A stretch of 64,000 bases of DNA from Pegoplata infirma (lineage: Eukaryota; Arthropoda; Insecta; Diptera; Anthomyiidae). The notes below the pieces were generated by a model. The model ran no database searches. It worked only from the letters and a program-made list of their open reading frames with translations, and had not been told where the DNA came from. This document shows positions 23,901 through 34,069 of the stretch, in pieces (position 1 is the stretch's first letter; each line of letters begins with the position of its first letter). The DNA is taken from the NCBI GenBank assembly GCA_963921195.1, contig OY992538.1:6410330-6474329 (forward strand), written 5' to 3'. The translations under genes and the position numbers were made by a program.

Positions 23901-26900
23901 TTTCTCCTTTATGGTCGACCCAGTCTAGTGTCCACTATGGTAGACAAGATGAAAATTATTACAAAATGCGGCGTATGAAATAAGAAATTTTACGCTAGAG
24001 GCCCTTTTAACGGTTTTTAATAAATGCATTATGGATGCAATAGGGACATCTTGCAAATATTTTTAATTAATTTTGTTACAGTTTTAGTACACGAGATTAG
24101 TATAAGATTGTTTTTTTAACTTTATCTTGTATTATTTCAACTAAAACACTGCTTAATAAAATGTAAAGTTTATTTTGGGACAAAAAAATCTATAGAAATG
24201 TTAAAAATATTTCGGGACGGAGGTAGTAAAAGGTACTTTTTATAAAAGGTACCTTTTATAAAAAGCACCATTTATAAAAGGTACCTTTTATAAAAAGCAC
24301 CATTTATAAAAAGTACCTTTTATAAAAAGTACCTTTTATAAAAAGTACCTTTTATAAAAAGTACCTTTTATAAAAAGTACCTTTTATAAAAAGTACCTTT
24401 TATAAAAAGTACCTTTTATAAAAAGTACCTTTTATAAAAAGTACCTTTTATAAAAAGTACCTTTTATAAAAAGTACCTTTTATAAAAAGTACCTTTTATA
24501 AAAAGTACCTTTTATAAAAAGTACCTTTTATAAAAAGTACCTTTTATATAAAGTACCTTTTATAAAAAGTATTTTTTATAAAAAGTACCTTTTATAAAAA
24601 GTACCTTTTATAAAAAGTACCTTTTATAAAAAGTACCTTTTATTAAAAGTACCTTTTATAAAAAGTACCTTTTATAAAAAGTACCTTTTATAAAAAGTAC
24701 CTTTTATAAAAAGTACCTTTTATAAATAGTACCTTTTATAAAAAGTACCTTTTATAAAAAGTACCTTTTATAAAAAGTACCTTTTATAAAAAGTACCTTT
24801 TATAAAAAGTACCTTTTATAAAAAGTACCTTTTATAAAAAGGACCTTATATAAAAAGTACCTTTTGATAAAAGTACTTTTTACAAAAAGAATCTTTTATA
24901 AAAAGTACCTTTTATAAAAAGTACCTTTTATAAAAAGTACCTTTTATAAAAAGTACCTTTTATAAAAAGTACCTTTTATAAAAAGTACCTTTTATAAAAA
25001 GTACCTTTTATAAAAAGTAACTTTTATAAAAAGTACCTTTTATAAAAAGTACCTTTTATAAAAAGTACCTTTTATAAAAAGTACCTTTTGTTAAAAGTAC
25101 TTTTTGTTAAAAGTACCTTTTGTAAAAATACTTTTTATAAAAACTACCATTTACAAAAAGTTCCTTTTATAAAACGTACCTTTTATAGTAAGTATTTTTT
25201 ATAAAAAAGTACCTTTTATAAAAAGCACCTTTTATAAAAAACACCTCTTATAAAAAGTACCTTTTATAAAAATTACCTTTTATAAAAAGTTCCATTCAAA
25301 AAAAGTACATTTTATAAAAAGTACCTTTTATAAAAAGTAGCTTTTATAATAAGGAGCTTTTATGAAAAGTACCTTTTATAAAAGTACCTTTTATAAAAGG
25401 ACCTTATATAAAAGGTACTTTTTATAAAAGGTACTTTTTATAAAATTTTCTTTTCATAAAAATTTCAATTAATAAATAAAATCTTTAATAAACAGAAGGT
25501 ACTTTTTATAAAAGCTACTTTTAACAGAAGGTACTTTTTGTAAAAGGTACTTTTAAAAAAAGGTACTTTTAAAAAAAGTACTTCTTATGAAAAGGTACTT
25601 TTTATGAAAAGGTACTTTTTATAAAAGGTACTTTATATAAAAAGTACTTTTTATAAAAGGTACTTTTTATAAAAAGTACTTTTTATAAAAGGTACTTTTT
25701 ATAAAAGGTACTTTTTATTAAAGGTACTTTTTATAAAAGGTACTTTTTATAAAAGGTACTTTTTATAAAAGGTACTTTTTATAAAAGGTACTTTTTATAA
25801 AAGGTCCTTTTTATAAAGGGTACTTTTTATAAATGATTCTTTTTATAAAAGGTACTTTTTATAAAAGGTACTTTTTATAAAAGGTACTTTTTATAAAAGG
25901 TACTTTTTATAAAAGGTACTTTTTATAAAAGGTACTTTTTATAAAAGGTACTTTTTATAAAAGGTACTTTTTATAAAAGGTACTTTTTATAAAAGGTACT
26001 TTTTATAAAAGGTACTTTTTATAAAAGGTACTTTTTATAAAAGGTACTTTTTATAAAAGGTACTTTTTATAGAAGGTACTTCTTATAAAAGGTACTTTTT
26101 ATAAAAGGTACTTTTTATAAAAGGTACTTTTTATAAAAGGTACTTTTTATTAAAGGTACTTTTTATAAAAGGTACTTTATATAAAAGGTACTTTTTATAA
26201 AAGGTACTTTATATAAAAGGTACTTTTTATAAAAGGTACTTTTTATAAAAGGTACTTTTTATAAAAGGTACTTTTTATAAAAGGTACTTTTTATAAAAGG
26301 TACTTTTTATAAAAGGTACTTTTTATAAAAGGTACTTTTTATAAAAAGGTACTTTTTATAAAAAGGTACTTTTTATAAAAAGGTACTTTTTATAAAAAGG
26401 TACTTTTTATTACAATATTACTAATATTAATAAATAATATTAGTCGCCAAATTTGTCCAAAACAAATTAAGAATTATGACAAAATCGCCTTTTTGTCCTA
26501 ACTGTTTGGTCAGACACTATAATGCACTTCTGTTAAAAGTACCTTTTATAAAAAGTACCTTCTGTTTATTAAAGATTTTATTTATTAATTGAAATTTTTA
26601 TGAAAAGAAAATTTTATAAAAAGTACCTTTTATAAAAAGTACCTTTTATAAAAAGTACCTTTTATAAAAAGTACCTTTTATAAAAAGTACCTTTTATAAA
26701 AAGTACCTTTTATAAAAAGTACCTTTTATAAAAAGTACCTTTTATAAAAAGTACCTTTTATAAAAAGTACCTTTTATAAAAAGTACCTTTTATAAATAGT
26801 ACCTTTTATAAAAAGTACCTTTTATAAAAAGTACCTTTTATAAAAAGTACCTTTTATAAAAAGTACCTTTTATAAAAAGGACCTTATATAAAAAGTACCT

Positions 26901-29900
26901 TTTGTTAAAAGTACTTTTTACAAAAAGAATCTTTTATAAAAAGTACCTTTTATAAAAAGTACCTTTTATAAAAAGTACCTTTTATAAAAAGTACCTTTTA
27001 TAAAAAGTAACTTTTATAAAAAGTACCTTTTATAAAAAGTACCTTTTATAAAAAGTACCTTTTATAAAAAGTACCTTTTATAAAAAGTACCTTTTGTTAA
27101 AAGTACTTTTTGTTTAAAGTACCTTTTGTAAAAATACTTTTTATAAAAACTACCATTTACAAAAAGTTCCTTTTATAAAACGTACCTTTTATAGTAAGTA
27201 TTTTTTATAAAAAAGTACCTTTTATAAAAAGCACCTTTTATAAAAAACACCTCTTATAAAAAGTACCTTTTATAAAAATTACCTTTTATAAAAAGTTCCA
27301 TTCAAAAAAAAAGTACCTTTTATAAAAGGACCTTATATAAAAGGTACTTTTTATAAAATTTTCTTTTCATAAAAATTTCAATTAATAAATAAAATCTTTA
27401 ATAAACAGAAGGTACTTTTTATAAAAGGTACTTTTAACAGAAGGTACTTTTTGTAAAAGGTACTTTTAAAAAAATGTACTTTTAAAAAAAGTACTTTTTA
27501 TGAAAAGGTACTTTTTATGAAAAGGTACTTTTTATAAAAGGTATTTTATATAAAAGGTACTTTTTATAAAAGGTACTTTTTATAAAAGGTACTTTTTATA
27601 AAAGGTACTTTTTATAAAAGGTACTTTTTATAAAAGGTACTTTTTATAAAAGGTCCTTTTTTTAAAAGGTCCTTTTTATAAAGGGTACTTTTTATAAAAG
27701 GTTCTTTTTATAAAAGGTACTTTTTATAAAAGGTACTTTTTATAAAAGGTACTTTTTATAAAGGTACTTTTTATAAAAGGTACTTTTTATAAAAGGTACT
27801 TTTTATAAAAGGTACTTTTTATAAAAGGTACTTTTTATAAAAGGTACTTTTTATAAAAGGTACTTTTTATAAAAGGTACTTTTTATAAAAGGTACTTTTT
27901 ATAAAAGGTACTTTTTATAAAAGGTACTTTTTATAAAAGGTACTTTTTATAAAAGGTACTTTTTATAAAAGGTACTTTTTATAAAAGGTACTTTTTATAA
28001 AAGGTACTTTTTATAAAAGGTACTTTTTATGAAAGGTACTTTTTATAAAAGGTACTTTTTATAAAAGGTACTTTTTATAAAAGGTACTTTTTATAAAAGG
28101 TACTTTTTATAAAAGGTACTTTTTATAAAAGGTACTTTTTATAAAAGGTACTTTTTATAAAAGGTACTTTTTATAAAAGGTACTTTTTATAAAAGGTACT
28201 TTTTATAGAAGGTACTTCTTATAAAAGGTACTTTTTATAAAAGGTACTTTTTATAAAAGGTACTTTTTATTAAAGGTACTTTTTATAAAAGGTACTTTAT
28301 ATAAAAGGTACTTTTTATAAAAGGTACTTTTTATAAAAGGTACTTTTTATAAAAGGTACTTTTTATAAAAGGTACTTTTTATAAAAGGTACTTTTTATAA
28401 AAAGGTACTTTTTATAAAAAGGTACTTTTTATAAAAAGGTACTTTTTATTACAATATTACTAATATTAATAAATAATATTAGTCGCCAAATTTGTCCAAA
28501 ACAAATTAAGAATTATGACAAAATCGCCTTTTTGTCCTAACTGTTTGGTCAGACACTATAATGCACTGTCTTGCACATGAAATGCATTTTTTTTCAATAT
28601 TTTACTGACAAAAATAATTGATTGATATCCACTTTAACATCTGCATTATACAATTTAGAATTTTTGACAGATTTTGAAAAATTTAAATAAGAAATACAAA
28701 CAAAAACCAATTTCCTAACATCAATACAAAAAATATTGTACAGAAAAAAGTAAATGAGTAAATTTTTAATAGTATTGAGTAATAAATTACTCAATTTTGC
28801 ACAATTTAATAGTATTGAGTAAACTTTTAATGAAAATGTATTAAATGTTTTCAAAAAAATTTGAGTAAATTTTTAATTGACATAATAAAAATTTTGCCTA
28901 AAATGTTCGTTCAAATTTTTCTACATAGTATGTTCCGTTTTTGAGATATTCGCGGAAAAGTTTTGGAATCAGGAAGTTTTGGATTCAGGAGTTCCTTTTT
29001 ATATGAAATCAAGTCCTATTTTTGGATTCAACGTAAGAATACGCACTGATTGTGAGAAAAAAAATTAATTAAATTCAAAGAAAATTAATAATGATTTAGC
29101 CCCATAGCCATGTTTTCCTTTATTTAAGTTCATATTTTTTTTAAAAATAAGGAAAGAAAAAATTGTTTAATACTATGCCAATTTGAAGTAAAAAATGAAA
29201 AAAAAATCATTTCGACTTTAGTTCATACACATTTGAGGGCCTGATTGGGTGAAGACCGCATTGGGTTCGGACTCGATAGGTTCCTTAAGAATCGTCATAG
29301 TTTTGGTTTCCAAATGTTTGTCCGTTTCGCCCTACCTTGCTTAGTTTTTGAGATACATGAATTTAGGAGACCACTGGCGCTTTAAGAATTTTATAAACTC
29401 GATAACTTTAAAACTATGGCCTCCATTCTGCTCTATCTGCACAGATAAAAATATGGAGGAAACAAATTTGAGTAATCACTTGTTTAAATTTAAAAACAAA
29501 AATTGAGTAATTTTTTAATTGACGCAATTAAAAATTTACTTAATAGTTTTAAAAACTATTTGAGTAAATAATTCAATAAAAATTTAATAGTTTTTTTATT
29601 TTTTTTAAACTCTCTTAGTTTTTTGAATTCTCGTTTAGTTTATAGTTTTTTGTGTATGTATATGAAAGTTTGTAATCGTCTTTATAAAATTTTCCTATGT
29701 TTTTGAGACATAAATATTTTTAAAGTTTGAAAAAACAAGTTTTTTGTTTTTTTTTTTGTAAAAAAATTTAAAACATTTTTAAACTTTTTTAAACTTTTAA
29801 AAAAATAAATAAATAAATTTTGAGTAAATTTTTAATTGTGTGACTTAAAAATTTACTAAAATTTTTTTCAAACATTTAATAAATTTTTATTAAAAATTTA

Positions 29901-31806
29901 CTCAATTCTGTTAAATCGTTTACTGGTGCAAAATTGAGTAATTTTTTACTCAATAGTATTAAAAATTTACTCAAATATTTTTTTTATTTCTTTCTGTGTG
30001 GCTTAGTTTCCAAGATATCGCCATTTAAAGTTTTTTGAAAAAAAATCCGCAAGTTATGAAAATTTTTCTAAAATAGTGGAAAAAACATAAAATTTACTCT
30101 GTAAATTTTAAATATTAAAAGTCAAATAAAAAGGAAGGTGAATAAAAATAAATGAGGTGAATAAAATAATGTGAAATACAAAATAAAAAAAACACTCGCG
30201 GCAGATTTGATTAGGTTACCAAAGTACAAGTTTATTACCTACACAGAACAAAATTAAAAAATATTTGAGTAAATTGTTAATACTATTGAGTAAAGAATTA
30301 CTTAATTTTGCACCAGTAAACGATTTAATAGTATTGAGTAAATTTTTAATAAAAATTTATTAAATGTTTGAAAAAAAAATTGAGTAAATTTTTAATTGAC
30401 ACAATTAAAAATTTACTCAATTTATTTATTTATTTTTTTTTAAAAGTTTAAAAAAGTTTTAAATTTTTTTTCCAAAAAAAAACAAAAAACTTGTTTTTTT
30501 TCAAACTTAAGTGGTAAATTTACCAAACATATTTATGTCTCAAAAACAAAGGAAAATTTTAAAAAGACGATTACAAACTTTCATATACATACAGAAAAAA
30601 CTATAAACTAAACAAGAATTTAAAAAACTATGAGTAAACTTTAATTGTTTTTAATTAATTGTTTACTTAAATTGTTTTTAAAATTTTTAAGTAAATTTTT
30701 AATTGCGTCAATTAAAAAATTACTCGATTTTTGTTTTTAAATTTAAACAAGTGATTACTCAAATTTGTTTCCTCCATATTTTTTTCTGTGTACAAACAAA
30801 ACTTTAATTAAATATTTAATATTTTGATGAACTTTAAAATTTTTTTATAAATATCGGTTTGTATTTGGACTACAAGTAGGACTAGTCCGATTCCTCAAAA
30901 TTTTGGATTCATAATTTATAAAAAATGTTGTTAGCCCTGTTTTCGCATAACCGTATATACGTTTACCCATACAAATTTTAAATTATCCACGCTTATTTTT
31001 AACTTGTATAATTATCGGCGTTAAAATGAAGCGTTGATAAAAAGTGATGCCAAGTTCACATTTTTATTGAAATATCAAAGACACAACCCTTTTTCTTTGT
31101 TAATAGCAAATATACAAACCTTTTTCACAGAAGTGATGCCAAGTAAATTTTGTTAGACGTGGATGCGTTTTCGGTTAATCGGTTAACGTTAACATGTATA
31201 CGGTTATGCGAAAACAGGGCTGTTGTTATCATTTTAGAAATTATAAAAAATTTGTATTTTTACTCACCTGAAATAAATCGTGCTATTAATATTTGTATAA
31301 AAATTGCTGAACGTTCTTTGTGCAGGGAAGCAGTTGCTAATAACACCCACCCGAGAACACCACAAATATCTGTAAATACAATAGTTTTTTTACGTCCCAC
31401 ACGATCCAATAGATAACCAACCAATAAACCTCCCAAAGGACAGGCCATTGTATTAATTGAGGCTGCGATAGAAAATATCAAAATTAATATTCAGTTTTCT
31501 TTTTTAAATATGTATTTCCCTCTACAACATACAAAACCAACTGGCTTCCTCGGCGGATAAATGGAAATTTTCATTTGGATTTGTTAACTGTTCCAATGTA
31601 ACTGAAGGTAGAGCTACCGCCATACCAGCACCCATGACTCCGGTATTGCCAAGAAACACCATTAGTTTCTGGCGTAATACTGCTTTTCGACGTTCCCCCA
31701 AGGGTTTTTCCTTATGGGGCTTATTGAGACCCTGTGATAATATAGGTGTTGTTTGTTTTTTGTTGCCATTTTGTAGTTTTTGTTTATCACCATGATTTGA
31801 TGACAT
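20154..31806 (-). CDS. Tret1-like facilitated sugar transporter (MFS), five coding exons
   Basis: Joined minus-strand coding sequence: 31806-31533, 31462-31268, 21448-21300, 21218-21059, 20986-20154. It totals 1611 nt, 536 residues plus TAA, and all introns are GT-AG with phases that fit. The protein is a 12-helix sugar porter expected in the plasma membrane. Visible family motifs: the helix 2-3 loop GYLLDRVGRKK (107-117), PRIRGRL after helix 4 (177-183), PETPSWL after helix 6 (231-237), QQCSG in helix 7 (313-317), ERWGRRP (361-367), EVFPQRVRG (425-433) and PETKGRTL (486-493). The hydrophilic N-terminus is about 45 residues and the tail is Asn-rich (520-523). Family members carry trehalose or hexoses by facilitated diffusion; the substrate here is unknown. 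The usual helix 7 Asn is replaced inside a run of valines (318-323), and PESPR is PETPS. The family call is firm; the exact orthologue is not. Confidence 0.94.
21059..21218 (-). CDS. Transporter coding exon 4
   Basis: Residues 207-259 plus one base. It follows the acceptor TTTCCTAG and starts NDWQLIAIIS, then runs through helix 6 to the sugar-transporter motif PMPETPSWLMQKG and the start of the large cytosolic loop (KARRSLKYFRG). It ends phase 1 before GTAAGT at 21058. It is bounded by introns of 81 nt (21219-21299) and 72 nt (20987-21058). Confidence 0.92.
21300..21448 (-). CDS. Transporter coding exon 3
   Basis: The acceptor TTTTTAATTCCAG is followed by GT, which completes Gly157. It then encodes IMIGLCVSPVGVYSAEISLP and RIRGRL (helices 4-5) to Arg206. 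It ends phase 0 at a GTAAGT donor (21299). The phase match with exon 2 across the long intron is the main evidence that both belong to one gene. Confidence 0.93.
21695..23111 (+). repeat. 16-bp satellite block 1 (forward), GGTACTTTTTATAAAA
   Basis: About 88 units. The first ~500 bp use the variant GGTACTTTTTACAAAA with many substitutions; from about 22200 the TATAAAA variant dominates and becomes very regular by 22960-23110. Increasing order toward 23110 suggests recent homogenisation at that end. Apparent reading frames in 21646-22132 are by-products of the 16-bp period. Confidence 0.95.
23112..24226. mobile_element. 1.1-kb element inside the satellite (CTACCTCCGTCCC ends)
   Basis: Ends CTACCTCCGTCCC... 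and ...GGGACGGAGGTAG are exact inverses. With mismatches they extend ~35 bp (CATTTCTATA / TATAGAAATG). The flanks reconstruct one uninterrupted satellite unit if TAAAAGGTA (9 bp) or AAAAGGT (7 bp, ends ACTACC...GGTAGT) was duplicated. Internally 23340-23425 and 23495-23595 pair as a second hairpin (TTAATTAACAAAAAAGTTAC / GTAACTTTTTTGTTAATTAA). No transposase frame. Confidence 0.85.
24227..25392 (-). repeat. 16-bp satellite block 2 (mostly reverse orientation)
   Basis: After ~25 bp of forward units the array flips at a palindromic TATAAAAGGTACCTTTTATA (about 24243-24262) and runs as TTTTATAAAAAGTACC. Most units are identical. 25085-25390 is degenerate (TTTTGTTAAAAGTAC, ACTACCATTTAC, AACACCTC). 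Confidence 0.95.
25393..26408 (+). repeat. 16-bp satellite block 3 (forward)
   Basis: Flips back through GGACCTTATATAAAAGGTAC near 25400. It carries a unique 70-bp insert at about 25432-25500 (TTTCTTTTCATAAAAATTTC ... AATAAACAGAAGG). From 25830 on it is nearly perfect, with the last four units 17 bp long (extra A). Confidence 0.95.
26409..26529. repeat. Spacer copy 1 (duplicated at 28449-28567)
   Basis: Non-satellite sequence starting TTACAATATTACTAATATTA and ending CAGACACTATAATGCACT. It appears identical by eye to 28449-28567. After it, copy 1 enters another satellite block while copy 2 continues into unrelated intron sequence. Confidence 0.92.
26530..27328 (-). repeat. 16-bp satellite block 4 (reverse orientation)
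   Basis: Begins with an inverted copy of the 70-bp insert (about 26555-26625). It then repeats block 2 closely, including the degenerate stretch with ACTACCATTTAC (27150) and AACACCTC (27246). Confidence 0.95.
27329..28448 (+). repeat. 16-bp satellite block 5 (forward)
   Basis: Same junction (GGACCTTATATAAAAGGTAC), same 70-bp insert (about 27350-27418), same run of near-perfect units and same 17-bp terminal units as block 3. With block 4 it forms the second copy of a ~2-kb duplication. Confidence 0.95.
28449..28567. repeat. Spacer copy 2
   Basis: Second copy of the 26409-26529 spacer; diverges immediately after AATGCACT, which marks a duplication breakpoint. Confidence 0.9.
28568..29439. 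other. AT-rich intron sequence with repeat fragments
   Basis: 28740-28880 is a partial copy of the TTTACTCAA-box MITE found at 29440 and 30240. 29210-29400 carries the TTCATACACATTTGAGGGCC segment also seen at 7085. No gene. Confidence 0.5.
29440..30000. mobile_element. TTTACTCAA-box MITE, copy 1
   Basis: Starts CACAGATAAAAATATGGAGG and ends TTTCTTTCTGTGTG. The interior is dense in AATTTTTAATTG and AAATTTACTCAA boxes on both strands. An inverted, similar copy lies at 30240-30792, only 240 bp away. Confidence 0.72.
30240..30792. mobile_element. TTTACTCAA-box MITE, copy 2 (inverted)
   Basis: Begins TACACAGAACAAAATT and ends CTCCATATTTTTTTCTGTGT; it aligns as the reverse complement of 29440-30000 along its length. 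Together they make an inverted repeat with ~550-bp arms within intron 2, close to exon 2. Confidence 0.72.
30793..31267. other. 5' portion of intron 2, no feature
   Basis: 30945-31220 contains CCTGTTTTCGCATAACCGTAT and its inverse ACGGTTATGCGAAAACAGGG, imperfect inverted ends of a ~290-bp unit (about 30935-31222). The rest up to the donor is plain AT-rich intron. Confidence 0.55.
31268..31462 (-). CDS. Transporter coding exon 2
   Basis: Begins after the acceptor TATCGCAG. It completes Ser92, then encodes SINTMACPLGG and helices 2 to 4 (residues 93-156). The signature GYLLDRVGRKK lies between helices 2 and 3. It ends phase 1 at ...RFIS-G before a textbook donor GTGAGT at 31267. The next exon is almost 10 kb away. 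Confidence 0.93.
31533..31806 (-). CDS. Transporter coding exon 1
   Basis: Encodes residues 1-91 plus the first base of codon 92. It starts at the ATG at 31806-31804; no other start gives the hydrophilic N-terminus joined to helix 1. Lys/Gln/Asn-rich cytosolic residues 1-45 lead into helix 1 (about 48-70). The exon ends ...AEEASWF with one T before the donor GTATGT at 31532, phase 1. Intron 1 (31463-31532) is only 70 nt. Confidence 0.93.
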
Positions 31807-31903
31807 AATCCAAAAGATGAGATTTTTCCTAATAAAAAATTAATTTAAAATAATGTGGTTTTAAAACTAATTGGTCTCTTTGTAAACATATGTTTTTATT
31901 TTA
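31807..31903 (-). promoter_or_regulatory. 5' flank of exon 1 with possible 5'UTR splice acceptor
   Basis: Read on the minus strand, about 20 nt upstream of the ATG lies TTTTTTATTAG, a plausible acceptor (AG near 31830). If it is used, the transcript has an untranslated first exon farther upstream, possibly in the relatively unique 36.7-37.9 kb stretch. Immediately beyond this flank the mobile-element cluster begins. No core promoter is convincing here. Confidence 0.3.
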
Positions 31904-32061
31904 TACGAGGGTTGTATGATAATTTTGGGAAATATTAAATAAGGCATTATACTTTAGCAAAACTAATGGATCTTCTCTCACACAAAATTCGGTGTTTCTA
32001 ATAATAGCATTACACAGAAAAAAATATCGTAAGTTTTTTTTTCAATTATAATTGTATTTCA

Positions 32062-32826
32062 TACACTCAAAATAATTACTCTGTTAAATACTCTGTAAAA
32101 TGATGGTAATCTCAATTCGACAGATATTTGACAAAGTTATCTGTCGAAATACAGATTTTAAGAAAATACTTTGTATTTTCTTGTGACCGAAAAACAAAAT
32201 TTTATCTGTAATTTTACTTTTTACTCTGTAATCTCTCCCTGCAAAAAAAAAGTCATTACCACTTCCTAGTGGAGTGCTTTTAAACTATAACAAATGTAAT
32301 GAAATACAACAAAAATAACAAAAAAACACAAGACAAAAACACACAAACATTCTTTTCTACTCCAGAATTCATAGTTATTCAACACACCAGCTAGGAATTA
32401 AAATGAACCCAAAACTTTTTACTGTGTACAAGGACGACATGTTGGAAGCGGGCAAGTTTAACAAAATTTTAATTAATTTAATTTTTTTTAATTTTAATTA
32501 ATGTTTTTGATGCTGGAAGTTTTACTCATAAAATGGATTTAACTAAAACTTTGTAAATTTACAATTTTTTTTGTAAAATTTTGAACTCATAAAATCTATT
32601 TAACTAAAGCTTTGTAAATTTACAGAGTTTTTTTGGTAAAATTCTTTTCGGTTTTATAAATATTTTAAAGATAATTCTATAAATTTTGAGTTTTTTTTAT
32701 CGAAATCATTTTACAGAGTTTTCTCCGTAAAATAACAAAAAATCTTGCTGGTTGGAAATCTATGGTATTTTCTGCTGGCTCAGCAGAGTATCTCTGTAAT
32801 TTAACAGAGTGATTATTTTGAGTGTA
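32062..32826. mobile_element. TTTACAGAGT-box element, intact ends
   Basis: TACACTCAAAATAATTACTC at the left and GAGTGATTATTTTGAGTGTA at the right differ at one position. Internal boxes TTTACAGAGTTTTT and CTCTGTAAA occur in both orientations. A segment around 32237-32450 looks like a secondary insertion. The copy at 9066 lacks a clean right end. Confidence 0.8.
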
Positions 32827-32874
32827 TAAAATCATATAAATATATTAATGTAAATTTTATTAAACTTTGCAATT

Positions 32875-33230
32875 GATTCAATAAATGTTTTACTTAAATT
32901 TTTAAATTTGCTAAAAAAAAATTAAAAAACGGTTTTGGATGTATTTTTAAGTACTCTACATAAAAGCTGGCGTTTTGCAGAGGTTTGTTTAGTTCTACAA
33001 GGGTAAGCTTCTTCCCCATGGTCCGATTTTGTCCATTTAAGAACTTATTCAGCCTATGGTCACAAGACATATTCATGCAAAATATCGGGAGCTCTTTAGA
33101 TTTCGGCCGCAGTGTGATTTCCACAGACGTACCGACAGTGGAACATCACTCTAATGTCTTAGATCCGATTAAAGCTATTTTGCATCTTGCTTTCCACAGA
33201 CAGATGTCATGGATCAATAATATATAAACT
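32875..33230 (-). repeat. Dispersed repeat, reverse type
   Basis: Carries the reverse-type wording (TTTAGTTCTACAAGGGTAAG, CTTCCCCATGGTCCGATTTT, CATATTCATGCAAAAT) followed by a diverged remnant of the GACGGAC part and ATGGATCAATAATATATA. Confidence 0.65.
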
Positions 33231-33387
33231 ATTTTCGAGAGCTTGGTTTAGAATGTCTTAATGCAAACAATACAATTTGCGTTGAGGACTAACGTGTTCT
33301 ATTAGCGGCGCTAAGAAATTATTGTGGTTTCGTTATAAACCGTCTTATTTTATTTTGAAAAGTCTTTCTCCGCCACCTCTAATCTAA

Positions 33388-33704
33388 CTTAATGGCACAG
33401 ACTAAATACAGACTCGACAGTAGAGTTTTATAAGAAAAGATGGGGAAAAACTAAGCGATTTTAGGAGAAAACACAGCGGTTTTTAGTCCGTTTTACGCTA
33501 ACATGGCAACACTTTCTACGACTTAAGAGTGAGTGAAACAACAAAAACCGATCTGGCATCCATTTTTCTTATGGCGCGTTATATCAGTTTTCTCTTTCTA
33601 ACCTAATTCGTAGAATAATTTGAAAATATTAACCATATGGTTCAGAACTACTTTTTTGACACCTGTCACTTATGTCGAGTCTGTATTAGTCTGTGCTAAT
33701 GGGG
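33388..33704. mobile_element. MITE with CACAGACTAAATACAGACTC ends
   Basis: TAATGGCACAGACTAAATAC (then AGACTCGAC) at the left pairs with GTCGAGTCTGTATTAGTCTG (then TGCTAATG) at the right, total ~317 bp. Interior unique, non-coding. No clear duplication. Confidence 0.72.
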
Positions 33705-34069
33705 TCCTCGATCAATGTTTAGGTTCCTACAACATTATTTTTTCTGGAAAATTTAGCATTCGCAAGTACACCCAAAAAAAATAGCTAACTAATTTTTTTT
33801 TTAGAAAATTTCTAAACTGTTTGGAAAAAAAATCAGTTCATGTACTGCTAAATAGTTCATAGTTTTCCTAAAATAAAATTCCTTAATTCATGAAAGAAAT
33901 TCTTACCGCCAAAAAATTTTTTACTGTGTTCACGTAAAGTGAGAATCGAGTACCGTCCGATTATTCAAGATTTATTTCTGAAAAACAGATTAAAATTATT
34001 CCATTTTGTACAAATTCTGATTAATTTTTATTAAAAAATAAAAATTGTTTTGTTCGACCTTTACAATAT

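Larger units (their letters stand above)
21449..31267 (-). other. Intron 2 of the transporter, 9.8 kb
   Basis: Bounded by donor GTGAGT (31267) and acceptor TTTAATTCCAG (ending 21449); phases match, so this is a true intron. It holds five blocks of 16-bp satellite, a 1.1-kb insertion, two copies of a 120-bp spacer, and two oppositely oriented 550-bp MITEs near its 5' side. The other introns of the gene are 70-81 nt, so this intron owes its size to repeats. Confidence 0.9.

Noticed and set aside
24227..28448. CRISPR-like array of short repeats
   Set aside because: Units are contiguous 16-mers without unique spacers, in a eukaryotic intron; no cas genes.
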